Of a stretch of 64,000 nucleotides of DNA, positions 22,691-31,522 are shown one piece after another (within the stretch, counting starts at the first letter, position 1; each line of letters starts with the position of its first letter). Source of the DNA: Ekhidna sp051379705. GTDB taxonomy: Bacteria; Bacteroidota; Bacteroidia; Cytophagales; Cyclobacteriaceae. The position numbers and the translations under genes were made by a program. The notes beneath the pieces were generated by a model, which worked only from the letters and a program-made list of their open reading frames with translations, did no database searches and was not told where the DNA came from. The stretch covers positions 3,162,001-3,226,000 of the forward strand of contig NZ_CP179868.1 of the NCBI RefSeq assembly GCF_051379705.1, given 5' to 3'.

Positions 22691-23425
22691 ATGAAATATC
22701 CAATAGAGGTAAACGAGACGCGCAAAATCAATCGAATCACGATTAAGCAATCTTTTGTGGATCTGATGAATGCATTCAATCTGGAAAGAGGGCTCATTTT
22801 TACCATTAAGTTATTGTTTATAAGACCAGGTAGTATGGTGCGACTTTACTTAGCCGAAGGGAGATTTCAAATAGTCAATGCGTTTAGGCTGCTAGTACTT
22901 ACCACAGCCGTGAGTCTTTTCATGATGTATTTGACGGGAGTTGATGAATTTTTACTCGGATTCCAGAATGAATTCAGCAGTGATCTTACTGGAACAGAGC
23001 AGGAAGATTCAGAATATATCGCGGGGTTAATGCAGCAAATTTATTTAGAGTGGTACAATCTTTTTCTGTGGATATCCATACCATTTTATGGATTTTTTGC
23101 ATTTCTATTTTTTTCAAGGAAGAATTACAATTTTGCTGAACATATGGTAATTCAGAGTTTTTATATCTGTGCTATGAATGTTTTAACTATTATCGTATTC
23201 CCTCTACATTATGCAATTGGGCAAGGTCCTATGATTTACCTTTCTTTTAGTCTTTCAACAGCTTATTTTTTCTTTTTTATCATCAAGGTGTTCGAAATCT
23301 CTAGTTTTGGAGGAGTCCTAAGAACCATCCTACTATTTATTGTAAGTAATATTATCTATTTGCTTGTCCTTGCTCTTATTTTGGCAACTTTGGTTGGCAA
23401 TGAGGTTGGCTCCTTACAAGGATAA
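22691..23425 (+). CDS. DUF3667-like integral membrane protein
   Basis: The 244-residue protein has a soluble N-terminus with FNLERGLIFTIKLLFIRPGSMVRLYL, a segment typical of DUF3667, then about five membrane helices including the YNFAEHMVIQSFY motif. The N-terminal zinc-ribbon cysteines found in many DUF3667 proteins are missing, so this is a short form. It lies 27 bp after the LytTR regulator and is probably in the same operon. Function is unknown. Confidence 0.7.
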   Translation: MKYPIEVNETRKINRITIKQSFVDLMNAFNLERGLIFTIKLLFIRPGSMVRLYLAEGRFQIVNAFRLLVLTTAVSLFMMYLTGVDEFLLGFQNEFSSDLTGTEQEDSEYIAGLMQQIYLEWYNLFLWISIPFYGFFAFLFFSRKNYNFAEHMVIQSFYICAMNVLTIIVFPLHYAIGQGPMIYLSFSLSTAYFFFFIIKVFEISSFGGVLRTILLFIVSNIIYLLVLALILATLVGNEVGSLQG

Positions 23426-23428
23426 GCC

Positions 23429-24172
23429 TTACAATTTCCTGGAATCAACCAATTCGATTGAGAGTTCAGGTCCGGGTACATAAAACTTCACAATCTTAGC
23501 TGGCTTCTCTTTCGAAATCCAGATGCGATTCTGCGGCATCTTACCGTCTGTCATCAAATGAATAACTGTGCAATCGAATGTGCCTGCTGCAGTCGTTACT
23601 TGTTCATCTTTCACGTAATAGATGGAGGCATCAGCAACTGTCATACTTGTTGAAATTAAGGCTTTGAACCTTATGGTGTCACCGGCTTTATAATCTAGTG
23701 TCTGCATCAGCATATACAATTCACTGCGGAACACATCATAGTTATAAGTGGAATCAACAGGATAATCATTGATGGTCGTATCTCTTATCACGCGATAGAG
23801 TCCTGTTACGGTATTATTATTAGCATCTAGATCTACATCAAGTTTGGTGGTATTAATCTGCATATTTACAGATACTGCTTCCATCTTAAAACGATTCGTG
23901 TCTACGGTAAACTCTGCATCCTCGTAAACACTGCCATCATCAAAACTCGACGTATCTCTTGAGACAAGCTTTCCATTTTCAAAATAGGTTCCGAAAATCA
24001 TAGATCCGACCTTGGTTTGGGTAGAGTCAAACATATGGTAGGTATTAATTCCCGATTGTATGCGATTGAAATCAACTTCCTGGCCAAGCCATTCTACTTT
24101 TGGTTTCGCATCTTTTTCAGGATTTTGACAAGCACATAGAAGTGCTAGGATAATTAGGCAATAGTTTTTCAT
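23429..24172 (-). CDS. DUF3108-like lipoprotein
   Basis: The 247-residue protein has a lipoprotein signal peptide (MKNYCLIILALLCACQ, lipobox Cys15) and a beta-rich body with YKAGDTIRFKALIS and TAAGTFDCTVIHL followed by RIWISKEKPAKIVKF, the closing pattern of DUF3108-type proteins. It converges on the DUF3667-like gene with 3 bp between stops. It is likely periplasmic, anchored to a membrane; role unknown. Confidence 0.65.
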   Translation of the reverse strand: MKNYCLIILALLCACQNPEKDAKPKVEWLGQEVDFNRIQSGINTYHMFDSTQTKVGSMIFGTYFENGKLVSRDTSSFDDGSVYEDAEFTVDTNRFKMEAVSVNMQINTTKLDVDLDANNNTVTGLYRVIRDTTINDYPVDSTYNYDVFRSELYMLMQTLDYKAGDTIRFKALISTSMTVADASIYYVKDEQVTTAAGTFDCTVIHLMTDGKMPQNRIWISKEKPAKIVKFYVPGPELSIELVDSRKL

Positions 24173-24252
24173 TGTTAGGTATTTGTTCTAAAACATCTAA
24201 CCAAAACTACACCCATTCCGCTTGAATAACGGCATGGCCGCTCGTCCAAAAA

Positions 24253-24999
24253 TCAGCTGTCTAACCAGCTTTTGAATGATCGTACTTTCTCTCTACTTAC
24301 AATGATGTTTTCGTTGTATTGAGGCTTAACAGAAACCATAAGACGGTTGTTGAAGTAGGAGTCGATCGAAGTGATGCTTTTGTCGCAAAGCATAATGTGC
24401 CTGTTTACACGAAAAAAGCATGCAGGATCCATCAGTCCTTCCAGCTCGTCGAGCGAATGATCAACAATCATAGACTCTCCCGAGTAGGTTTGAAGATACG
24501 TAGTGCTTGATTCGCTATAAAAATAGGCAATGTCCTGAACGTGAATAGACGCGTATTTCAATCCGGTCTTCACTAAAAATTTTTGCTTGTAAGGTGAGCT
24601 GAGTTGAGTTTTAAGGTTTTTAATAACTTTTGAAAAATCTTCCTGAGAACGAACTTTTTCAAGTTTATCAATGGCTTTTACCAGCTTTTCTGCCTGAACA
24701 GGTTTGAGTAGATAGTCTACACTGTTGTATTTGAAAGCATCTAAAACATACTTGTCAAATGCAGTAGTAAAGATTACCTGAGGAAAAGTCTCCAGAGTTT
24801 CTAAAATATCAAAGCCGGTACCATCACCCAGTTGTATATCCAGAAAGATGAGGTCGGGACAGTCATTGTCTTGAAGCCATTGGGTTGCTGAATTCACTGA
24901 ATAAAAGGTGTTGAGAATGCGAATAGAGGTATGTTCAGCGACCATTTTGTTTAGGCGGTCAGCTGTCAGCTTTTCATCCTCTATAATTAGTGCTTTCAT
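24253..24999 (-). CDS. LytTR-family response regulator, second pair
   Basis: The 248-residue protein has a receiver domain with phospho-acceptor Asp54 (LIFLDIQLGDG), the KPVQ lysine, and a C-terminal LytTR domain (FRVNRHIMLCDKSI). It overlaps its kinase by 4 bp (24996-24999). It is similar throughout to the regulator at 21902-22663, with which it probably shares a duplication origin. Confidence 0.9.
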   Translation of the reverse strand: MKALIIEDEKLTADRLNKMVAEHTSIRILNTFYSVNSATQWLQDNDCPDLIFLDIQLGDGTGFDILETLETFPQVIFTTAFDKYVLDAFKYNSVDYLLKPVQAEKLVKAIDKLEKVRSQEDFSKVIKNLKTQLSSPYKQKFLVKTGLKYASIHVQDIAYFYSESSTTYLQTYSGESMIVDHSLDELEGLMDPACFFRVNRHIMLCDKSITSIDSYFNNRLMVSVKPQYNENIIVSREKVRSFKSWLDS

Positions 25000-26018
25000 G
25001 ACAATGATAATGGCAATCGGACCGTAAAGGTTTCTTCACTATCTGTGATTTCTAGTGCACGACCAGCTGAAAGCAGAAGTCTGTTGGATAGGTTTTTCAG
25101 TCCTATTTTAGTACTTGACGAAAGGCTCTCTTTCTTTCGCTTGGCATTCTCTACCACAATACTTTTATCACCCTCATTCTTGATGGAAATGTAAAGCGGC
25201 TCATCCACAGAAAAGGAATTGTGTTTTATGGCGTTTTCAACAAGTATCTGGATGGACATTGGTGGTACAGTCAAATTTAGATTAACCAACGAAATATCCT
25301 TTTCAACGACAATTGCTTCTTGATGTCTCATTTTTAACAAGAAAATGTAGCTATCAAGAAATTCCATTTCTTCCTGAAGTGTGACTACACTCTTTTCGTC
25401 GTTCTCCAGGATGTAGCGATACATGTCTGAGAGCTTCGAAATAAACTTTATAGCTTGTTTGGAATTATCTTCTACCAGGCAAGAGAGTACGCTGAAACTA
25501 TTAAATAGAAAGTGCGGATTAACCTGATTCTTTAGACTCTCAAGCTTAGCAGCTGCTAATTCTCTTTGAATTGCTTCTTTTTCCCGTGCGCTTCGTATAG
25601 CATTTCTTACATACAGGATAATGATTTCATAAGCTATGATGAGTAACGAAATGACAAAACCTTGCGCACTGTCGAGCAGGAAAGACCCTCTTTTTTCGCC
25701 ATTGTCGCAGCAACCAAGGTCTGCGAGAAATTCATTGTAGAGAAAGGCAAATAAAAAAACCAAGGGGATCACAAGAAGTGTCGCCTTGGTTGATATTTTA
25801 TAAAGCCCAATGTTTGATCGAATGCTAAGGTTTGAACTCTGCCAGTGTACAAACCTGGAGACTACCTCCCACAAGATCATGATTACGGATATCGTATAGA
25901 TTAGTGAAATGGTAGACATTTCATCCCAGCCTACAAACTCTTCCCAATTTTCAACACGTGTGAGTTTGAAAAAGAAGAAGACAAAGACCGCAATCGTAAA
26001 CCTAAACCGGTACTTCAT
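24996..26018 (-). CDS. LytS-type sensor histidine kinase, second pair
   Basis: The 340-residue kinase has about four membrane helices, phospho-acceptor His169 in LKNQVNPHFLFNSF and the N-box LVENAIKHN. A CC pair (LGCCDNG, near residue 103) lies between the third and fourth helices and could be redox-sensitive or a metal site. It lies 9 bp after the secreted protein gene and overlaps the regulator, forming a three-gene operon. Confidence 0.88.
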   Translation of the reverse strand: MKYRFRFTIAVFVFFFFKLTRVENWEEFVGWDEMSTISLIYTISVIMILWEVVSRFVHWQSSNLSIRSNIGLYKISTKATLLVIPLVFLFAFLYNEFLADLGCCDNGEKRGSFLLDSAQGFVISLLIIAYEIIILYVRNAIRSAREKEAIQRELAAAKLESLKNQVNPHFLFNSFSVLSCLVEDNSKQAIKFISKLSDMYRYILENDEKSVVTLQEEMEFLDSYIFLLKMRHQEAIVVEKDISLVNLNLTVPPMSIQILVENAIKHNSFSVDEPLYISIKNEGDKSIVVENAKRKKESLSSSTKIGLKNLSNRLLLSAGRALEITDSEETFTVRLPLSLS

Positions 26019-26027
26019 GCGGTAAAA

Positions 26028-26444
26028 TTACTCACCATCTTTAGAAGCTACAGCCTTTCCTGTGGTTACATTGAAAGAGAGTGTAGTTCCGGTTACTTTC
26101 TGAGTTCCTGTGCTTCGCGAGGAAACAGTGGTTGAGTACTGTCCTGCTGCCACCTTATTAGCTGATACTGTAACGATGAAGTGGTCCTTATTTTGATCAT
26201 CTTGCTTTACATCAAATGCTAATCCTGAATTAGTAATCATTTTAGGAGCAGAAAAATTCGCACGCTTAGCAAATTTGGATCGTACAATCCAAAGATCGAA
26301 TGATGTGTCACTGTCCGTACTCACATCAATAGTATATTCTTGAGCATAAATTTTGGCTCCACGTTTAGGAGCATCAAAGTTTTGCGCCATGGCAAGTGAT
26401 GCCACGAAAAATAGAAGGGATAGAAGAGTGAATTGCTTTTTCAT
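26028..26444 (-). CDS. Small secreted protein leading the second LytS/LytTR operon
   Basis: I choose the ATG at 26444, which gives a signal peptide (MKKQFTLLSLLFFVASLAMAQ); the frame extends upstream without a better start. The 138-residue product is a beta-rich Ser/Thr-rich protein with a single Ig-like look (FIVTVSANKVAAGQYSTTVSS). It is first in an operon with a sensor kinase and could be a periplasmic partner or a target. No family was recognised. Confidence 0.6.
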   Translation of the reverse strand: MKKQFTLLSLLFFVASLAMAQNFDAPKRGAKIYAQEYTIDVSTDSDTSFDLWIVRSKFAKRANFSAPKMITNSGLAFDVKQDDQNKDHFIVTVSANKVAAGQYSTTVSSRSTGTQKVTGTTLSFNVTTGKAVASKDGE

Positions 26445-26738
26445 AGTCGTAATGCTTTTCAATTTTTGGTATACAAAGGACACGCGATTAAAGGTGCTTC
26501 ATACCATGATTTGCATTGAACTGACTGAAAACTTATTGAACTGTCACTTATGCCCACTGAATCGTACGTCAATCTTCCTTCGCTCTGAAAGCAATTATTT
26601 AACTCATTTTCAATAGAAAAGGAGGTGTATTTTTCTAATGCTTCTACAAATAATGAGGAATGTCTTCACCATTTTTTAGCATGGTTGCTACATCAAATAA
26701 TAGGTTGAGAAGCTGATTAGTTCAGCAAAAATGATTTC

Positions 26739-27236
26739 TTAATTTCTCACGCAAGAATTGTAAATGTTTATGATTTCATCAATATTGGATAAACCAAGTT
26801 CTTTCCCTTTAATCCGATCAGTAAGTGTTGGGCAATCATCTAGAAAGGCAACAATCTTTTTTCGGAAACTGATGTTGGGAATCAGAAAGGATTTTTCATC
26901 CTTATAAAGAACTCTTTCTCTATAAGACTTACTATCCTCGGGACGGACGGCATAGAGACTCAAATATCCTTTGGATATTAATAGCGCCATTATTCGTTTA
27001 TTGTTGTGATTGATAGGCTCAAAACGTTCTCCATTCATCATGACCGATTGAATCTGAAAAGCCTTAAAAAGTTCTTTACTTTTTTTTGACTTGACCTGCA
27101 CCTCATCATAAAAAGTGCTCTGAAAAATAGTAATCTCACCAAAGGTTGAGTCACCCTTGAGTGTGACTAAAAAGTCCTCTTGTGCCTTAACTAGTATAGA
27201 TGAGCCAATCAGAAGTGCTGTAACAAAATATTTCAT
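26739..27236 (-). CDS. Small secreted protein of unknown function
   Basis: The ATG at 27236 starts a signal peptide (MKYFVTALLIGSSILVKAQ). The 165-residue product looks like the Bacteroidota proteins in which a short beta domain (LVTLKGDSTFGEITI) precedes KEL...YRERVLYKDEKSF and a C-terminal helical part with two cysteines (DDCPTL, NSCVRN). It is monocistronic and divergent from the PadR gene. Function is unknown. Confidence 0.6.
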   Translation of the reverse strand: MKYFVTALLIGSSILVKAQEDFLVTLKGDSTFGEITIFQSTFYDEVQVKSKKSKELFKAFQIQSVMMNGERFEPINHNNKRIMALLISKGYLSLYAVRPEDSKSYRERVLYKDEKSFLIPNISFRKKIVAFLDDCPTLTDRIKGKELGLSNIDEIINIYNSCVRN

Positions 27237-27380
27237 AGGCAAATTTTTGATGAAGATATTCGATTATTTACATAATATGAATTTACATTTTTTATACAAA
27301 ATGTGAATAAATAAAACTTTTGGTTTTGAGCTTCGTTTCTATTTTTCATACATTTAGTGAATTAATAAGAATTAATCATT

Positions 27381-27713
27381 ATGAAGGGTACCAATCTTGG
27401 CGAGTTTGAAGAAATCGTTCTACTCACTATCGCATCACTGATGTCAGAGGCATACAGTGTAAACATTGTTGATGAAATCGCCTCAGTGACCGGACGGAAG
27501 ACAAAACTTGGGGTGGTTCATGCAGTTCTTAATCGGTTGGAAAAAAAGGGCTTGATTACTTCTGAACTTGGAGAACCAACTAAGGAGAGAGGCGGTAGGA
27601 GAAAGCGTTTTTTTCACATATCTCATGCAGGCAAGGTTTCCCTTATGAAAGCAAAAGAGCAACGCGATAAGCTTTGGAGTAACATTCCAGAATTGGTTTT
27701 CAAGGGTATCTGA
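27381..27713 (+). CDS. PadR-family transcriptional regulator
   Basis: The 110-residue protein has a winged helix with the PadR pattern: GEFEEIVLLTIASL, YSVNIVDEIA, LGVVHAVLNRLEKKGLI, then the wing KERGGRRKRFFHIS. It overlaps the permease gene by one base (TGATG). In Bacteroidota such PadR genes sit directly before large FtsX-type permeases and probably control them. Confidence 0.88.
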   Translation: MKGTNLGEFEEIVLLTIASLMSEAYSVNIVDEIASVTGRKTKLGVVHAVLNRLEKKGLITSELGEPTKERGGRRKRFFHISHAGKVSLMKAKEQRDKLWSNIPELVFKGI

Positions 27714-30349
27714 TGAGTAAAAACCGAGAAATACCCCCACGATGGATGAATTGGCTTCTTGAGCTGTATTGTTCCAAAGATCTGTTGGAAGATCTTCAAG
27801 GAGATCTTTATGAATACTATTCAAGGAACTTAAAAAGGAGTCGATTCAAGGCTGATCTTATTTTTTTATTGGATGTTATCAAGTTCTGCAGACTCTACAC
27901 TATTCAAAAACCCAAAATACTAGGACAAATGACTTTTTTTAATCTAATAAGTAACTACCTCAAGACTTCAGCCAGAAGCCTTGCTCGAAACAAACTTTTT
28001 TCGTCAATAAACATTCTTGGACTTGCCATTTCTATGTCAATTGGCATTCTCATGATTACCTATATCAGTGAGCTATTGAGTTTTGACACTTTCCATGAAA
28101 AGGCAGATCGAATCTATCGGGTTCATTCTACATACAAAAGCATATCTTCCTCTGAAACTACAAATCTTGCCTCGACCTCAGTATTTATAGGTAAGACGCT
28201 GAAAGAAGAATATTCCGGCTTTGAGAAGGTGCTATTCATGCGTCGAAATTTTAGAGCTGACTTGAACAAAGGGGATAACACAATTCCGGTGAGGGGACAC
28301 TATGCTTCCGAGGAGTTTTTTGAGGTCTTCACTTTTAATCTAATTGCCGGTAACCCATCTACAGCCCTGTCTGCACCCAACTCCATTGTTTTAACAGAAG
28401 CCTCTGCTGAAAAGCTATTCAAAGATCAGGAAGCACTGGGTCAGATTGTTGTATCGGGGGATGAGTCTTATACAATTACAGGCATTGTTGAAGACTTACC
28501 CAAAAATTCGCATATACAGTTTGAGGCTCTCATGTCATTTGTGACATTAGAGAATAGATATGATGGAAGCGAAACAACCACTTTCTTTGACTTCAGAAGT
28601 ATTTGGATGAATTATGTCTATCTCCTGCTTCCCGAAGGTCAGGATCCGGATGTGATCAATAATCAACTCAGACGTATTACTGCAACAGAAAATGAGAAGA
28701 CGGATAGATACCAAATCCAACATCGGGTAGAGAGCTTAGCTAACCTTGTACCTGGAGAAGAATTGTCTAACAATATAGGCCCCAGTATGACCTGGACAGG
28801 TATTTATCAACTGGGACTTTTGACAATGTTCGTTATCATTTCTGCATGCTTCAACTACACCAACCTGTCCATTGCAAGGTCTTTAAGAAGAGCGAAGGAA
28901 GTTGGAGTGCGGAAAGTGGTAGGGGCAGGCCGAACGCAAATATTGACTCAATTTATTTTTGAAGCAGTAATTGTGGCGCTGATATCAGTTTTCATTTCTT
29001 ATGGTTTGTTTATGATAATCAAGCCATTTTTTATGGACTTAGTTTTGGATAGAAATGATTCCATTACCATGAAATTTCAATGGATTCATGTGCTGTATTT
29101 TATTGCTTTTGCTGCAAGTATTGGTATCATCGCAGGAATATTACCTTCTATAGTATTAGCAAGACTTAAGGCAATATCTGTCTTTAGAGATGCCTCTTCT
29201 GTAAAGTTGATGAAAGGTCTTAATCTGAGAAAGGTTTTGATTGTGTTGCAATTCACCATGTCAATCTTTCTTATTATCGGGTCAACGATCGCCTATCGCC
29301 AATACAAGTTTGCACTCAACTTCGATATGGGTTTTACGACCGACAATGTGCTAAACATAGAATTACAAGGAAATGACTCCAAGTTGTTGATGAATGAGGT
29401 AGAAAAACTACCGGAGGTTAGCAAAGTATCACGTTCAGGAATGATACCCAATACAGGCGAGATTTGGTCAGAGGAAATAAAATACAAGGATCCGCTGGAT
29501 TCAGCTAACGTATATGTCAATTTCATTGATAAGAACTACTTCTCAACTCATGAATTCACCTTTCTGGCAGGAGGTTCATTTCCTTATGATCAGGAGGAGG
29601 GCACAGCCAAATTTGTAGTGGTTGATGAATTGCTGCTCAAACGTTTCAATATCCAGGATCCACAAAGTGCCATTGGTGAAATAATTACCTTGGACAGAAG
29701 GCTGGATGATTTGAGTCTGGAGATTGTCGGAGTAGTAAAGCAATTTCAGTACGCGAAAGTCCATAACGAGTCTGAACCAGTGGCCTTGATTCAGGGCACA
29801 CCTGAGGATTACGTACATCTAAACCTAGTTGTAAAATCCAATGATATCATAGCCTTTATGGATAAGTTGGAGGCCATTTGGTCAGAAGTTGATGAGGTAC
29901 ACCCATTTGAAGCTGAGTTTTACAGTGACCTTATCCAGGAAGCCTACAATGATCAGGCAACATTGTTCAAACTGTTTGGATTTCTAGCATTTCTAGCAAT
30001 ATCAATTGCTTCGATGGGGCTTTTAGGGATGGCTGTTTTCACTACGGAGACTAGACAGAAGGAAATAAGTGTAAGAAAAGTGCTGGGTGCAAGCAAGCAA
30101 AACTTGATGCTTATTCTTTCAAAAGGATTTATCTCAATGCTTATTATCTCGGCAGTAATTGCCATGCCACTGAGCTATCTATTCTTCACGGAGATGGTTA
30201 TGGCAGACTTTGTTAATCGAATCACAATAGGCCCGGTTGAATTACTTTCTGGAGTTTTTATCGTCTTCGCAATTGGCATTTTGACTATCGGGTGGCAAAC
30301 TGGAAAAGCCGCCAAGTCAAATCCAGCGGATATGCTCAGAGATGAATGA
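27713..30349 (+). CDS. FtsX/MacB-type ABC permease with PadR-linked prefix domain
   Basis: The 878-residue protein begins with a soluble prefix (residues about 1-70: PPRWMNWLLELYC, LLEDLQGDLYEYY) found in permeases next to PadR genes. The rest has two MacB_PCD periplasmic domains and two FtsX cores with four helices each (KEVGVRKVVGA and KEISVRKVLGA mark the coupling loops). No ATPase gene is adjacent, so it must use one encoded elsewhere. Likely a mechanotransducing exporter of peptides, lipoproteins or drugs. Confidence 0.88.
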   Translation: MSKNREIPPRWMNWLLELYCSKDLLEDLQGDLYEYYSRNLKRSRFKADLIFLLDVIKFCRLYTIQKPKILGQMTFFNLISNYLKTSARSLARNKLFSSINILGLAISMSIGILMITYISELLSFDTFHEKADRIYRVHSTYKSISSSETTNLASTSVFIGKTLKEEYSGFEKVLFMRRNFRADLNKGDNTIPVRGHYASEEFFEVFTFNLIAGNPSTALSAPNSIVLTEASAEKLFKDQEALGQIVVSGDESYTITGIVEDLPKNSHIQFEALMSFVTLENRYDGSETTTFFDFRSIWMNYVYLLLPEGQDPDVINNQLRRITATENEKTDRYQIQHRVESLANLVPGEELSNNIGPSMTWTGIYQLGLLTMFVIISACFNYTNLSIARSLRRAKEVGVRKVVGAGRTQILTQFIFEAVIVALISVFISYGLFMIIKPFFMDLVLDRNDSITMKFQWIHVLYFIAFAASIGIIAGILPSIVLARLKAISVFRDASSVKLMKGLNLRKVLIVLQFTMSIFLIIGSTIAYRQYKFALNFDMGFTTDNVLNIELQGNDSKLLMNEVEKLPEVSKVSRSGMIPNTGEIWSEEIKYKDPLDSANVYVNFIDKNYFSTHEFTFLAGGSFPYDQEEGTAKFVVVDELLLKRFNIQDPQSAIGEIITLDRRLDDLSLEIVGVVKQFQYAKVHNESEPVALIQGTPEDYVHLNLVVKSNDIIAFMDKLEAIWSEVDEVHPFEAEFYSDLIQEAYNDQATLFKLFGFLAFLAISIASMGLLGMAVFTTETRQKEISVRKVLGASKQNLMLILSKGFISMLIISAVIAMPLSYLFFTEMVMADFVNRITIGPVELLSGVFIVFAIGILTIGWQTGKAAKSNPADMLRDE

Positions 30350-30377
30350 TATTGATTGAACTTGCTATTTTTCTGGT

Positions 30378-30917
30378 ATGAACAGAAAAGAAGCAAAAGA
30401 GATTCTTGCTTCCATGACGGAAGGTGATAGCTTGCTGAGGCATGCGCGAACCGTTGAATTAGTCATGGAAGCGTATGCTCCCCAATTTGATGAAGACCCT
30501 GAAGAATGGGCTATCACCGGTATGTTACATGATGCAGATTATGAAAAATATCCGGAAGAGCATCCCAACCGCATTGTTGCGTTGCTAAGAGAAAAAGGTG
30601 AGGAGAAAATGGCACATGCCATCTCAGCGCACTACACCAAATGGAATGTTCCTTATGAGACAACACTAGATAAGGCTCTATTAGCCTGCGATGAACTTAC
30701 TGGTTTTATTGTTGCCTGCTCTCAGGTAAGGCCTGAAGGTATTTCAACCCTTACCGCAAAATCAGTAAAGAAAAAGCTTAAACAAGCCAGCTTTGCAGCC
30801 AAGGTAGAAAGAGATGAAATTGCTAAAGGAGTAGAAATGTTGGGTGTGGATATGAGTGAACACATTACCTTTATTATAGATGTTCTGAAAGCAAACAGCA
30901 AAGAACTGAAGATTTAA
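30378..30917 (+). CDS. HD-domain hydrolase
   Basis: The 179-residue protein has HD motifs HARTVE, MLHDADYEKYPEEHP and HAISAHY, with a conserved Asp in CDELTGFI, as in the HDIG family of metal-dependent phosphohydrolases. It is 28 bp after the permease and 10 bp before the DUF2911 gene. Substrate is unknown, possibly a nucleotide. Confidence 0.85.
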   Translation: MNRKEAKEILASMTEGDSLLRHARTVELVMEAYAPQFDEDPEEWAITGMLHDADYEKYPEEHPNRIVALLREKGEEKMAHAISAHYTKWNVPYETTLDKALLACDELTGFIVACSQVRPEGISTLTAKSVKKKLKQASFAAKVERDEIAKGVEMLGVDMSEHITFIIDVLKANSKELKI

Positions 30918-30927
30918 ACACCAAAAC

Positions 30928-31473
30928 ATGAAAAAGAAACTACTCATTGGCTTGGCAATACTTGTAGTATTGATAGTCGCATTTGTGCTCTATGCCAACA
31001 ATCGTAATCGAACCCTCAGCCCACCAGGAGAAACCAGCGTTCAAGCCAATGGGATGGAGGTCAGCATTAACTATTCTCGACCTTCCGTACGTGATCGGAT
31101 GATCTTTGGCGAAGAAGAAGAAGGCGCCTTACAGCCATATGGAGTTTATTGGAGACTGGGTGCAAATGAACCTACTTTGATTGAGGTTTCCTCAGATTTT
31201 AAATTTGGAGATGATGATTTTCCAGCGGGAAAATATGTGATCTACGGCTTTCCACGAAAAGGAGAAATGGAGATCAGACTCAATTCAGACTTGCGCCTTT
31301 GGGGGTATACCGAGCCGGATTACGCTCAGGATTTGTCAACGGTGGTTGTTCCAGTTTCTCGAAATGAGCATGTGGAACAGTTTACCATAACAACTGAAGA
31401 AGGCACAAATGGAGTTAATGTGGTTTTCACTTGGGGTAATTACAAATGGGTACTAGCACTAGAAAAACAATAG
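30928..31473 (+). CDS. DUF2911 protein
   Basis: The 181-residue protein has one N-terminal membrane helix or signal anchor (LLIGLAILVVLIVAFVLYA) and the DUF2911 core: VEVSINYSRPSVRDRMIFG-like start, YGVYWRLGANEPTLIEVSSDF and FPAGKYVIYGFP. It probably faces the periplasm. It is the last gene of the plus-strand run and is followed by a strong terminator. The family has no known function. Confidence 0.85.
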   Translation: MKKKLLIGLAILVVLIVAFVLYANNRNRTLSPPGETSVQANGMEVSINYSRPSVRDRMIFGEEEEGALQPYGVYWRLGANEPTLIEVSSDFKFGDDDFPAGKYVIYGFPRKGEMEIRLNSDLRLWGYTEPDYAQDLSTVVVPVSRNEHVEQFTITTEEGTNGVNVVFTWGNYKWVLALEKQ

Positions 31474-31497
31474 CTATAGATTATTAACATAAAGAAG

Positions 31498-31522
31498 AAG
31501 GCAGAGTGATCTGCCTTTTTTT
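31498..31522. terminator. Rho-independent terminator between convergent genes
   Basis: AAGGCAG-AGTGAT-CTGCCTT is followed by a T-run. It lies after the DUF2911 gene and touches the stop of the convergent decarboxylase gene. Confidence 0.85.
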
